Source: Vannielia litorea (GTDB taxonomy: Bacteria; Pseudomonadota; Alphaproteobacteria; Rhodobacterales; Rhodobacteraceae). From it: 64,000 nt of DNA. The position numbers and the translations under genes are program-made. The DNA lies in assembly GCF_900142295.1 (NCBI RefSeq), contig NZ_FSRL01000001.1, positions 2,232,001 through 2,296,000 of the forward strand, given 5' to 3'. Below, one piece after another: positions 1 to 8,309 of the stretch; the first letter of the stretch is position 1; each line of letters opens with the position of its first letter. Under the pieces are notes generated by a model. The model had not been told where the DNA came from and ran no database searches. It saw nothing but the letters and a program-made list of their open reading frames with translations.

Positions 1-458
1 TTGTAGGCCATGAAGTGCTTGAAGGTGTTGATTCCACGGTCTTTCACGACCGTCTCCATCTCCCTGAAGACCTGCTCGCCCCACCAGGTGACGGCCATAT
101 GGAAGGAGTAATCGCAGGTCGCGCGGGTGCTCTTGTTGTCCCATCGCTTCAGCGCGTCGAGCAGGCTTTCTCCCGGGTTGGGCAGGGCGAAATCCACCAC
201 CATCGTGGTGCCGCCGGCCAGCGCCGCCCGGGTGCCGCTCTCGAAATCGTCGCTCGAATAGGTGCCCATGAAGGGCATCTCGAGGTGGGTGTGCGGGTCG
301 ATCCCGCCCGGCATCACGTAGCAGCCCGTGGCGTCTAGCACCTCGTCGCCCTTCAGGCCCTTGCCGATCTCCACGATCTGCCCGCCTTCCACCAGCACGT
401 CGGCCTCGTAGCTCAGGTCGGCGGTCACCACCGTGCCCCCCTTGATCACCGTGCTCAT
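1..458 (-). CDS. hydA: Dihydropyrimidinase (D-hydantoinase), partial: N-terminal 152 residues
   Basis: This is the cytosolic second enzyme of reductive pyrimidine breakdown. It opens dihydrouracil/dihydrothymine to N-carbamoyl-beta-amino acids. The visible part begins MSTVIKGGTVVTAD and has the amidohydrolase metal motif GGIDPHTHLE at about residues 50-60, followed by GGTTMVVDFALP. The family is normally about 480 residues, so two thirds lie beyond the left edge. It is the last visible gene of a minus-strand operon that starts with the beta-ureidopropionase gene, and lies 16 bp after the GH114-like gene. It could act on other cyclic ureides, but the neighbouring preT-preA genes favour dihydropyrimidines. 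Confidence 0.9.
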   Translation of the reverse strand, partial: MSTVIKGGTVVTADLSYEADVLVEGGQIVEIGKGLKGDEVLDATGCYVMPGGIDPHTHLEMPFMGTYSSDDFESGTRAALAGGTTMVVDFALPNPGESLLDALKRWDNKSTRATCDYSFHMAVTWWGEQVFREMETVVKDRGINTFKHFMAY

Positions 459-474
459 GTCGTAACTCCCTGTT

Positions 475-1221
475 TCAGTTGCAGGACTTGCCACCTGCCG
501 TAATTTCGTGACTCTTCAGGAGCAGCTTGATCCCGCGAGATTTGCTGTCTTCGCAGATGGCCTCCCAGTCGAGCCCCGCGTCATCGTATTCGATCGCCAG
601 CACGTCCTTGCCCGCATCGACATAGGGCTTCAGCGCGTCGCAGAAATTGTAGACGTAGCACTCCTCGACCATGACGAAATCCATCTCCCCCACCAGTTCC
701 GGCACCAGCTCCGGCACGTTTTTCTGCGCCACTTCAAGCCCTTGCGCGCGAGCAAACCCGGCCAGATCGCGGATGTAGCCCAGCGCATCGTCGCGGCTGA
801 GGTCGAAGCCCGAGTCGTTGTCGTAGACATCCATGTTGTCCATCTCGACCGCCATGAACCCTCGGGCCGCGCAATCCGCGATCCGGTCCTTCATGATCCG
901 GCCGACCTCGGCGTTGCGAATGTCCACGTAGCGCTCGTCCGGCCACTCCCCGAGCGGCTTGCCCAGCGCCTCCTCGGGGAAGCGGCCGATATCGTCGCGG
1001 TATTCCTCCCAGCTTCCGATCGACACGTAGCACACCGGTTTCACCCCCCGGGCGCGCAGGCCCATGATGGTGTCCCGGTCGTGGTCATCCTTGTCGAGCG
1101 CCAGGACCTTTACATTGATATCAAGGTCATAGGGGTGGGTGAGCTGCCAGTCCCAATAGGCCTGCTCGCCGCCGCCGATGATGAAGATACCCAGAGCCGT
1201 CAGTGCCGCCGTGCTCGCCAT
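475..1221 (-). CDS. GH114/TM1410-type endo-alpha-1,4-polygalactosaminidase-like secreted protein
   Basis: This 248-residue protein has a hydrophobic N-terminus (TAALTALGIFIIGGG), read as a signal or anchor segment. The body looks like the GH114 TIM barrel: W-Y/W-Q-L near residues 22-27, CYVSIGSWEEYR at about 63-74, RYVDIRN at about 96-102, and the acidic motif AVEMDNMDVYDND at about 123-135. Characterised members cleave polygalactosamine exopolysaccharide, but most are uncharacterised. A strong GGGGGAG ribosome site precedes the start. Its place between the ureidopropionase/lipoprotein pair and hydA is odd: no link between a polysaccharide hydrolase and uracil catabolism is evident. Family call is fairly secure; substrate is unknown. 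Confidence 0.7.
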   Translation of the reverse strand: MASTAALTALGIFIIGGGEQAYWDWQLTHPYDLDINVKVLALDKDDHDRDTIMGLRARGVKPVCYVSIGSWEEYRDDIGRFPEEALGKPLGEWPDERYVDIRNAEVGRIMKDRIADCAARGFMAVEMDNMDVYDNDSGFDLSRDDALGYIRDLAGFARAQGLEVAQKNVPELVPELVGEMDFVMVEECYVYNFCDALKPYVDAGKDVLAIEYDDAGLDWEAICEDSKSRGIKLLLKSHEITAGGKSCN

Positions 1222-1230
1222 CGTCTCCCC

Positions 1231-1488
1231 CTAGCCGATGCAATAGGGCTGCCCGTCAAAGCCCGCATCCCGCATGGATTGCGTCGTGACCGGGTAGATC
1301 GCGCCCTCTTGGAAAATGTAGTAGCACCCGTCCCGCACCACGATCTGGTCGAGCCGCACATCCGCCGGAACGGCGGCCATGACCTCTTCAGGTATTGGCT
1401 GCCCGGCCGGAAAATAGCCCGCAGGCAGGCCGCCCGAGGTGGTCTGGCAGGCCGCCAGCACAAGCAGGAACGCCAGCGCCGTCCTCAT
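1231..1488 (-). CDS. Small predicted lipoprotein (85 residues)
   Basis: The product starts MRTALAFLLVLAACQTTSGG, a lipobox-type signal peptide with Cys14 as the probable acylated residue, so it should be anchored in the outer or inner membrane. The mature part of about 70 residues has two further Cys (near 56 and 83) and no motif I recognise. The start codon overlaps the stop of the upstream amidohydrolase gene (ATGA), implying translational coupling. A longer in-frame reading to 1605 is possible but would overlap the neighbour and lose the signal peptide. Function unknown. Confidence 0.7.
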   Translation of the reverse strand: MRTALAFLLVLAACQTTSGGLPAGYFPAGQPIPEEVMAAVPADVRLDQIVVRDGCYYIFQEGAIYPVTTQSMRDAGFDGQPYCIG

Positions 1489-2735
1489 TCCACGATCCCC
1501 GCCGTCTCGACCACGGCATGAAACAGCACATCCGCCCCGGCGGTCGCCCATTCCTTGCTGATCTCCTCGGCCTCGTTGTGGCTGAGCCCATCCACGCAGG
1601 GACACATGACCATGGCCGTGGGATACAGGTCATTGATCCAGCAGGCATCATGCCCGGCACCCGAGACGATATCCATGTGGCTGTAGCCCAGCCGATCCGC
1701 CGCGTCGCGAATGGCTTTCACGCAGCCCTCGTCGAAGGCCGGCGGATCGAACTGGCCGACGATCTCGGCAGAGAACGCCACGCCGATCTCCTCGCAGAGC
1801 TTCGGCGCTCTCTCCATCAATTCGTCGACCATCGCGTTCAGCTTGTCGAGCAGATGGGTGCGCATGTCGACGGTAAACACCACCTTGCCGGGGATGATGT
1901 TACGCGAGTTCGGATACACGTCGACATGACCGATCGCGCCCACCGCGTTGGGCTGATTTTTCATGGCGATTTCATGCACAAGCTCGGTCACGAGCGCCAG
2001 CCCGCGGCCCGCGTTCTTGCGCATGTGCATGGGCGTGGAGCCGGTGTGGCTTTCCTTGCCGGTCACCGTGCATTCGATCCAGCGCAGCCCCTGCCCGTGG
2101 GTGACCACGCCAATGTCCTTGCCCTCGGCCTCCAGGATCGGCCCCTGCTCGATATGCAGCTCGAAGAGCGCGTGCATCTTGCGCGCGCCCACCTTCTCCT
2201 CGCCCTTCCAGCCGATCCGCTCCAGCTCGTCGCCAAAGCGCTTGCCCTTGGCATCCACCCGGTCCAGCGCCCAGTCGAGACTGTGCTTGCCGGCAAAGAC
2301 GCCAGAGGCCAGCATGGCCGGCGCAAATCGGGTGCCCTCCTCATTGGTCCAGTTCACCACCACGATCGGATGCTTCGTCTTGATATCCATGTCGTTCAGC
2401 GAGCGGATCACCTCGAGCCCGCCGAGCACGCCCAGCACACCGTCATACTTGCCGCCCGTGGGCTGGGTATCGAGGTGAGAGCCCACATAGACGGGCAGCG
2501 CATCGGGGTCGGTGCCCTCGCGGCGCGCAAACATGTTGCCGATCTCGTCAACGCCCATGGTCATGCCCGCGGCCTCGCACCACTGCTGAAACAGCGCGCG
2601 CCCTTCGGCGTCCTCGTCGGTCAGGGTCTGGCGGTTGTTGCCGCCCGCCACGCCGGGGCCGATCCTGGCCATTTCCATGAGGCTGTCCCACAGCCTGTCA
2701 CCGTTGATTCTGAGGTTCTCTCCTGGGGCGGCCAT
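1485..2735 (-). CDS. Zn-dependent hydrolase: beta-ureidopropionase / N-carbamoyl-amino-acid hydrolase (M20 family)
   Basis: A 416-residue amidohydrolase that hydrolyses N-carbamoyl-beta-alanine (or carbamoyl-L-amino acids) to amino acid, CO2 and ammonia, the third step of the reductive pyrimidine pathway. M20 metal-site motifs are clear: VGSHLDTQPTGGKYDG, VVNWTNEEGTRFAPAM, LHIEQGP, and SGAGHDACW toward the C-terminus. The chosen start (MAAPGENLRING) is preceded by GAGGAGAGCCC; reading upstream would cross the regulator's promoter. It is the first gene of the operon ending in hydA. A RutR-type operator lies about 80 bp upstream, and a short GGGCC/GGCCC hairpin sits in its leader (2759-2775). 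Allantoate amidohydrolase is the main alternative. Confidence 0.88.
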   Translation of the reverse strand: MAAPGENLRINGDRLWDSLMEMARIGPGVAGGNNRQTLTDEDAEGRALFQQWCEAAGMTMGVDEIGNMFARREGTDPDALPVYVGSHLDTQPTGGKYDGVLGVLGGLEVIRSLNDMDIKTKHPIVVVNWTNEEGTRFAPAMLASGVFAGKHSLDWALDRVDAKGKRFGDELERIGWKGEEKVGARKMHALFELHIEQGPILEAEGKDIGVVTHGQGLRWIECTVTGKESHTGSTPMHMRKNAGRGLALVTELVHEIAMKNQPNAVGAIGHVDVYPNSRNIIPGKVVFTVDMRTHLLDKLNAMVDELMERAPKLCEEIGVAFSAEIVGQFDPPAFDEGCVKAIRDAADRLGYSHMDIVSGAGHDACWINDLYPTAMVMCPCVDGLSHNEAEEISKEWATAGADVLFHAVVETAGIVE

Positions 2736-2812
2736 GGGCTCTCCTCGGGTCTTCCGTCGAGGGCCTGGGGCCCTCCCTGTCGGGGTGCGGCTTGAACGCG
2801 GCACCTTGTTGT

Positions 2813-2828
2813 TTGACCAAATGGTCAG
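2813..2828. promoter_or_regulatory. RutR operator (TTGACCA-AA-TGGTCAG)
   Basis: The 16-bp element matches the published E. coli RutR consensus TTGACCA-NN-TGGTCAA in 13 of 14 defined positions, differing only in the last base. It lies between the divergently transcribed TetR/RutR-like gene and the ureidopropionase operon, where a uracil/thymine-responsive repressor would control both. The match is seen directly; binding is inferred. Confidence 0.8.
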
Positions 2829-2970
2829 AAGAACGCTACCACTCTTGGGCAACGGGTCAAGGAAATGCGCGGATGCGTCTCCAACACCCCTGCGAATTTT
2901 GAGCGCGCGCCGGGCAGAACGGCTCGATTTTGGGCGCATTGCGAACGGGTATCGGAGCGAGGGTGTCAGC

Positions 2971-3594
2971 GTGAGTGCAAACGGCCGGAAACCGCGAACG
3001 CGCATTCAGCAGAAGAACACGGCGGCCATTCTCGATGCGGCGCTGGAGGTCTTTTCGGCAAACGGCTTCCGTGGCTCGACCGTCGATCAGATCGCCACGG
3101 CGGCCGGCCTCTCCAAGCCGAATCTGCTCTACTACTTTCCCTCCAAGACCTCGATCCACCGTGCCCTCCTGAGTGGCCTGCTCGACACCTGGCTTGCCCC
3201 CTTGCGTGCCATCGACCCCGAGGGCGACCCGGTGACAGAGCTGATGACCTACGTCCATCGCAAGCTCGAGATGAGCCGCGCGATGCCGCGCGAGAGCAGG
3301 CTCTTCGCCAACGAGGTGCTGCAAGGTGCGCCCAATCTCGAAGGCGTTCTCAAGCTCCACCTCAAGCCGCTGGTCGACGAGAAGGCCGCGGTGATCCGCG
3401 GATGGTCGACCGAGGGGCGCATCGCGCCGATCCACCCCTACCACCTGATCTTCTCGATTTGGGCCCTCACCCAGCACTACGCCGATTTCGACGTGCAGGT
3501 GCGCGCGGTCCTGCCTGAAGGTGAAGCGAGCGACCCCTTTCCGGAGGCCACCCGCCACGTGGAGGAGATGTTCAGGAGGACCCTGCTCCCCTGA
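2971..3594 (+). CDS. rutR: TetR-family regulator of pyrimidine catabolism (RutR-like)
   Basis: A 207-residue TetR protein. The N-terminal HTH spans about residues 12-60 (AALEVFSANGFRGSTVDQIA, GLSKPNLLYYFPSK), followed by a ligand domain with HLIFSIWALTQHYADF, typical of RutR (C-terminal YcdC-type domain). RutR binds uracil/thymine and releases its operator. The start is taken at GTG 2971 (VSANGRKPRTR), which gives the usual RutR length and has GGAGCGAGGG upstream; an in-frame ATG at 2635 would run through the operator and the opposite gene. It is divergent from the ureidopropionase operon and ends 3 bp before the convergent preA. Confidence 0.85.
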   Translation: MSANGRKPRTRIQQKNTAAILDAALEVFSANGFRGSTVDQIATAAGLSKPNLLYYFPSKTSIHRALLSGLLDTWLAPLRAIDPEGDPVTELMTYVHRKLEMSRAMPRESRLFANEVLQGAPNLEGVLKLHLKPLVDEKAAVIRGWSTEGRIAPIHPYHLIFSIWALTQHYADFDVQVRAVLPEGEASDPFPEATRHVEEMFRRTLLP

Positions 3595-3597
3595 GCC

Positions 3598-4902
3598 CTA
3601 TTCGGCGGCCTTGACGGCGCCGGGATTGTTGGGGTGGGTCGTCCAGTTGGCATACTCACCCACCTTGCGGCCCGTGCGCGGGTCTGTCGCCCCGAGCGGC
3701 AGCTTCTCCATGGTGATGCAGTTCTCCACCGGGCAGACGTTGACGCAAAGGTTGCAGGCCACGCACTCCGCGTCGATCACCTCGAAGGTCCGGTCGGCAC
3801 TCATGGATATCGCCTGGTGGGAGGTATCCTCGCAGGCCGCGTAACAGCGGCCGCATTTGATGCAGTCCTCTTGGCTGATCCGCGCTTTCGTGACGTAGTT
3901 CAGGTTGAGATACTGCCAGTCGGTCACGTTGGGCACGGCCATGCCGACAAAATCGGCGGTGGAGGTGAAGCCCTTCTCGTCCATCCAGCTGGACAGGCCC
4001 GAGCACATCTCCTGAACCACCTTGAACCCATAGGTCATGGCCGCCGTGCAGACCTGCACATTGCCGCAGCCCAGCGCCATGAACTCCGCCGCGTCACGCC
4101 AGGTGGTGACCCCGCCGATGCCCGAAATCGGCAAGCCGCGGGTTTCGGCGTTGCGGGCAATCTCGGAAACCATGGAGAGGGCGATCGGCTTCACCGCCGG
4201 GCCGCAATAGCCACCGTGAGAGCCCTTGCCGTCGATGGTGGGCTGCGGGGCCATCAGGTCGAGATCGACCGAGGTGATGGAGTTGATCGTGTTGATCAGA
4301 CTCACCGCATCCGCCCCCCCCCTGGCCGCGGCCGTCGCCGGCTTGCGGATATCGGTGATGTTGGGAGTCAGCTTCACGATGACGGGTTTGGAGTAATACT
4401 TCTTGCACCACTCGGTGACCATCTGGATGTACTCCGGCACCTGCCCCACCGCCGAGCCCATGCCCCGCTCGCTCATCCCGTGGGGGCAGCCGAAGTTCAG
4501 CTCGATCCCGTCCGCGCCGGTCTCTTCGACCAGCGGCAGGATCGCCTTCCAGCTTTCCTCCTCGCAGGGGACCATGATGCTCACGATCAGGGCGCGGTCG
4601 GGGTAGTCGCGCTTCACGCGGGCGATTTCCTCGAGGTTCGTGTAGAGGTCGCGGTCGGTGATGAGCTCGATGTTGTTGAGCCCCAGCAAACGCCGGTCCG
4701 CGCCCCAGATCGCGCCGTATCGCGGGCCATTGACGTTGACCACCGGCGGCCCCTCCTCGCCCAGGGTCTTCCAGACCACGCCGCCCCACCCGGCCTCGAA
4801 GGCACGGCGGACGTTGTATTCCTTGTCGGTCGGCGGCGCGGAGGCCAGCCAGAACGGGTTGGGGCTCTTGATGCCCAGAAAATCTGTCGTGAGATCAGCC
4901 AT
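3598..4902 (-). CDS. preA: NAD-dependent dihydropyrimidine dehydrogenase subunit PreA
   Basis: The 434-residue catalytic FMN/FeS subunit reduces uracil and thymine to the dihydro forms together with PreT. A DHOD-like barrel occupies residues 1-320, with the substrate loop GIELNFGCPHGMSERGMGSA at about 132-151 and ISGIGGVTTW at 260-268. Two 4Fe-4S clusters follow at 347-357 (CIKCGRCYAAC) and 380-390 (CVACNLCVNVC). From memory, Val152 sits where mammalian DPD has its catalytic Cys671; E. coli PreA seems to share this. The gene follows preT by 3 bp and is convergent with rutR. Confidence 0.93.
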   Translation of the reverse strand: MADLTTDFLGIKSPNPFWLASAPPTDKEYNVRRAFEAGWGGVVWKTLGEEGPPVVNVNGPRYGAIWGADRRLLGLNNIELITDRDLYTNLEEIARVKRDYPDRALIVSIMVPCEEESWKAILPLVEETGADGIELNFGCPHGMSERGMGSAVGQVPEYIQMVTEWCKKYYSKPVIVKLTPNITDIRKPATAAARGGADAVSLINTINSITSVDLDLMAPQPTIDGKGSHGGYCGPAVKPIALSMVSEIARNAETRGLPISGIGGVTTWRDAAEFMALGCGNVQVCTAAMTYGFKVVQEMCSGLSSWMDEKGFTSTADFVGMAVPNVTDWQYLNLNYVTKARISQEDCIKCGRCYAACEDTSHQAISMSADRTFEVIDAECVACNLCVNVCPVENCITMEKLPLGATDPRTGRKVGEYANWTTHPNNPGAVKAAE

Positions 4903-4905
4903 CGG

Positions 4906-6243
4906 TCATCCCTCCATCAGCATCTTGTGCATGTCCTCGGCGGCATCGCGCCCCTCGGCAACGGCCACCACGGTCAGGTCCTCGCCAGGGGTGCAATCCC
5001 CCCCGGCCCAGACGCGATCGAGGTTTGTCCGGCCCGGCCCCGTCACCTTGATCTTGCCGTTCTCGATCTCGATGCGCGGCGAGGCGATATCGAGCCGCTG
5101 GCCGATGGCCAGAAGCACCTGGTCGGCCTCCAGAACCATCTCCTCGCCGGTCGAGACAAGCCGGCCATCCGCCCCGGTTTCGGTGCGCTCGAAGGTGATG
5201 CTCTTCACCTTGCTGTCGCCGCCAAGGGCCGCGGGCGTGGCATTGGCAACGATCGTCACACCGGCCTTGGCCGCGTGCTCCTGCTCATAGGGGCTCGCCC
5301 CCATCGCCTCGCGCCCGCGCCGGTACACCATCGCAACGCTCTCGGCTCCCAGCAGCTTTGCCTGTACCGCCGCATCCACGGCGGTCATGCCGCCTCCCAC
5401 CACCACGACCCTGCGGCCCACGGGCAGGGCCTCGGGTTCATCGGCCTGCCGCAGGCGGGAAATGAAATCCACAGCATCCTCGGCATTTTCCAGCGCCTCG
5501 CCCGGCAAGCCAGAGCGGTTCACGCCGCCAAGGCCGATACCGATGAAGACGGCGTCGAAATCCTCCTGCAATTCACGGATGGTGAAGGCCTCGCCGAGCT
5601 TCACCCCGGTTTCCAGCCTGATCCCCCCGATACCGAGCAGCCAGTCGACCTCGCGGGCGGCAAAGCCGTCGACTGTCTTGTAGGCAGCGATCCCGTATTC
5701 GTTGAGCCCGCCGGGCTTCTTGCGGGCATCGTAGAGGGTCACGTCATGCCCGTGCATGGCCAGCCTGTGCGCGCAGGCCAGCCCCGCCGGCCCGGCCCCA
5801 ACCACGGCCACCCGCTTTCCGGTGGCCTCGGCACGTGTGAAGGGATGCGTGTTGCGCGCCATCACCGTGTCGGTCGCGTAACGTTGCAGCCGCCCGATCT
5901 CGACCGGCTCGCTCTCTGCCGCGTTGCGCACGCAGGCTTCCTCGCAGAGCGTCTCGGTAGGGCAGACGCGGGCGCACATGCCGCCCAGGATGTTCTGGTC
6001 GAAGATCGTCTTGCCCGCATCCCCCGGTTTGCCGCCCTGGATCTGACGGATGAACAACGGAATATCAATCGACGTAGGGCAGGCTGTGATGCAGGGCGCG
6101 TCGTGGCAAAAGTAGCATCGGTCGGCGGCAACGGCAGCTTCATGCGCGCCCAACGGCGGGTGCATGTCGGTGAAGTTCCGCGCAATCTCTTCGCTTGAAA
6201 GGCGCCCGGGCTGCACACCCGCGGCAAAGCGCTTCTCGGTCAT
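4906..6243 (-). CDS. preT: NAD-dependent dihydropyrimidine dehydrogenase subunit PreT
   Basis: The 445-residue flavoprotein subunit passes electrons from NAD(P)H to PreA. The N-terminal Cys-rich domain (Cys43, 46, 51, 55 and 90, 94, 100, 104) matches the GltD/DPD FeS region. FAD binding follows at VAVVGAGPAG (about 145-154), NAD binding at VVVVGGGMTAVDAA, and the FAD-closing motif VWAGGDCTPG near the end. The start at MTEKRFAAG is preferred: an upstream in-frame start at 6333 would read through an AT-rich promoter with a palindrome at 6301-6316. preT and preA form one operon, divergent from accB. Confidence 0.92.
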   Translation of the reverse strand: MTEKRFAAGVQPGRLSSEEIARNFTDMHPPLGAHEAAVAADRCYFCHDAPCITACPTSIDIPLFIRQIQGGKPGDAGKTIFDQNILGGMCARVCPTETLCEEACVRNAAESEPVEIGRLQRYATDTVMARNTHPFTRAEATGKRVAVVGAGPAGLACAHRLAMHGHDVTLYDARKKPGGLNEYGIAAYKTVDGFAAREVDWLLGIGGIRLETGVKLGEAFTIRELQEDFDAVFIGIGLGGVNRSGLPGEALENAEDAVDFISRLRQADEPEALPVGRRVVVVGGGMTAVDAAVQAKLLGAESVAMVYRRGREAMGASPYEQEHAAKAGVTIVANATPAALGGDSKVKSITFERTETGADGRLVSTGEEMVLEADQVLLAIGQRLDIASPRIEIENGKIKVTGPGRTNLDRVWAGGDCTPGEDLTVVAVAEGRDAAEDMHKMLMEG

Positions 6244-6300
6244 CGTGGCTGTCCTCGCTGCAATGATCCCTGCACGGTCAGGCTGGCACAGGGTCTTTTT

Positions 6301-6316
6301 TTTATCAAACGGTAAA
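6301..6316. promoter_or_regulatory. Degenerate RutR-like palindrome upstream of preT
   Basis: TTTATCA-AA-CGGTAAA keeps the spacing and symmetry of the RutR operator and matches 10 of 14 consensus positions. It is 58 bp upstream of the preT start in an AT-rich stretch that must contain the preTA promoter. It may be a weak RutR site or the operator of another TetR protein. Confidence 0.4.
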
Positions 6317-6439
6317 TTTCTTGCCCCGGACAATTCGGGGGTTCAAAGCGCTTGCGCTTTCACTTACGTGGCAAGGAGCGTATAAGCCTGCCCATAATTT
6401 GTGCCCGGCACGAACCGGCGCAGGCAGAAAGAGGACGGC

Positions 6440-6934
6440 ATGAGTAAGACCCACGATGCAGACGTCGCCTTTATTCAGGCGCTGGCAGAGTTGCTGCGGA
6501 CGAACGATCTGACCGAGCTTCAGGTGAAGCGCGATTACGGGCAGGATGACAGCCTGAACGTGCGTGTGAGCCGCAGGATGGAACAGCAGGTAGTAACCTA
6601 TGCTGCCCCTGCCCAAGCCGCCGCACCGATGGCAGCCCCGGCCGCTGCGGCAGCCGCACCCGCCCCTGTCGCAGGCGAGACCGACGACCCGGCGCAGGCG
6701 CCCGGCGCAGTGACGTCGCCGATGGTCGGCACCGCCTACCTGCAGGCCGAACCCGGAACCCCGCCCTTCGTCAAGGTCGGCGACACGGTCGAAGAGGGAC
6801 AGACCCTGCTCATCGTCGAGGCGATGAAGACCATGAACCAGATTCCCGCCCCCCGCGGCGGCACGGTCAAGCGCATCCTCGTCGAAGACGGCGCGCCGGT
6901 GGAGTTTGGCGCCCCGCTGATGATCATCCAGTAA
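6440..6934 (+). CDS. accB: Biotin carboxyl carrier protein of acetyl-CoA carboxylase
   Basis: A 164-residue carrier that shuttles carboxybiotin between biotin carboxylase and carboxyltransferase in the first committed step of fatty acid synthesis. It has an N-terminal dimerisation segment, an Ala/Pro-rich linker at about 55-80, and a C-terminal biotinyl domain with the EAMKTMN motif; Lys130 is the biotinylated residue. The start follows a GAAAGAGGACGGC ribosome site. accC begins 10 bp downstream, the usual accBC operon. Confidence 0.96.
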   Translation: MSKTHDADVAFIQALAELLRTNDLTELQVKRDYGQDDSLNVRVSRRMEQQVVTYAAPAQAAAPMAAPAAAAAAPAPVAGETDDPAQAPGAVTSPMVGTAYLQAEPGTPPFVKVGDTVEEGQTLLIVEAMKTMNQIPAPRGGTVKRILVEDGAPVEFGAPLMIIQ

Positions 6935-6944
6935 GGCACCAGCG

Positions 6945-8294
6945 ATGTTCGACAAAATCCTCATTGCCAACCGCGGCGAGATCGCCCTGCGGGTCGTGCG
7001 TGCCTGCCGCGAGATGGGCATTCCATCGGTGGCGGTCCATTCCACCGCCGACAGTGACGCGATGCACGTGCGGATGGCCGACGAGGCCATCTGCATCGGC
7101 CCGCCCGCCTCGGCCCAGAGCTATCTCAGCTTTCCGGCGATCATTTCGGCCTGCGAGATCTCCGGCGCCAACGCGATTCACCCCGGCTACGGCTTTCTGT
7201 CCGAGAACGCCAACTTCGTGCAGATCGTCGAGGATCACGGCCTCACCTTCATCGGCCCCACCGCCGAGCACATTCGCGTCATGGGTGACAAGATCACCGC
7301 AAAGGACACGATGAAAAAGCTGGGCGTGCCCTGCGTGCCCGGCTCCGACGGCGGCGTGCCCGACATGGAGGCCGCCAGGACCGTGGCCGAGGAGATCGGC
7401 TACCCGGTCATCGTCAAGGCCACTGCCGGCGGCGGCGGGCGCGGCATGAAGCTCGCAAAAACTGCCAAGGACCTCGAGAACGCCTTCCGCACCGCGCGCA
7501 GCGAGGCCAAGTCGGCCTTCGGCAACGACGAGGTCTATATCGAGAAGTATCTCGGCAAGCCCCGGCACATCGAAGTGCAGGTGTTTGGTGACGGCAAGGG
7601 CAATGCGGTCCACCTTGGGGAGCGCGACTGCTCCCTGCAGCGCCGGCACCAGAAAGTGTTCGAGGAGGCTCCCGGCCCGGCGATCACGCCCGAGCTGCGC
7701 GCCAGGATCGGCAAGACCTGCGCCGAGGCCGTGGCCTCGATCAACTACGCCGGCGCCGGCACCATCGAGTTTCTCTACGAGGATGGCGAGTTCTACTTCA
7801 TCGAGATGAACACCCGCCTTCAGGTCGAGCATCCGGTGACCGAGCTGGTCTTCGGCCAGGATCTCGTGCGCGAGCAGATCCGCGTGGCCGCCGGCCTGCC
7901 GCTCTCGTTCAGCCAGGAGGACCTCAAGCTCAACGGCCACGCCATCGAGGTGCGGATCAACGCCGAAAAGCTGCCGAAGTTCTCTCCCTGCCCGGGCAAG
8001 ATCACCCAGTTCCATGCCCCCGGCGGACTGGGCGTGCGGATGGACTCGGCGCTCTACGACGGCTACTCGATCCCGCCTTACTACGACAGCCTCATCGGCA
8101 AGCTGATTGTCCACGGTCGGGACCGCCCCGAAGCCCTCGCTCGGCTGAACCGGGCCCTCGGCGAGCTGATCGTGGACGGGGTGGACACGACCATCCCGCT
8201 GTTTCGCGCGCTGCTGAACGAGGCCGATATTCACAGCGGAGCCTACGACATCCACTGGCTCGAAGGCTGGCTGGAAACAAATCTGCAAGCCTGA
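6945..8294 (+). CDS. accC: Acetyl-CoA carboxylase, biotin carboxylase subunit
   Basis: At 449 residues this is the standard length for AccC, which carboxylates the biotin of AccB using ATP and bicarbonate. It shows [13 protein letters not shown] at the N-terminus, [11 protein letters not shown] at about 75-85, the ATP-grasp glycine loop [12 protein letters not shown] at about 159-170, [12 protein letters not shown], and the catalytic [16 protein letters not shown] segment. It is second in the accBC operon and is followed 15 bp later by aat, so all three may be cotranscribed. Confidence 0.97.
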   Translation: MFDKILIANRGEIALRVVRACREMGIPSVAVHSTADSDAMHVRMADEAICIGPPASAQSYLSFPAIISACEISGANAIHPGYGFLSENANFVQIVEDHGLTFIGPTAEHIRVMGDKITAKDTMKKLGVPCVPGSDGGVPDMEAARTVAEEIGYPVIVKATAGGGGRGMKLAKTAKDLENAFRTARSEAKSAFGNDEVYIEKYLGKPRHIEVQVFGDGKGNAVHLGERDCSLQRRHQKVFEEAPGPAITPELRARIGKTCAEAVASINYAGAGTIEFLYEDGEFYFIEMNTRLQVEHPVTELVFGQDLVREQIRVAAGLPLSFSQEDLKLNGHAIEVRINAEKLPKFSPCPGKITQFHAPGGLGVRMDSALYDGYSIPPYYDSLIGKLIVHGRDRPEALARLNRALGELIVDGVDTTIPLFRALLNEADIHSGAYDIHWLEGWLETNLQA

Positions 8295-8309
8295 GACGAG
8301 GCACGCCGG

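Noticed and set aside
3634..6198. 854-residue plus-strand open frame antisense to preA-preT
   Set aside because: It lies entirely opposite two well-identified genes, is rich in His, Arg, Gly and Asp as expected of GC-rich shadow frames, and shows no family motif.
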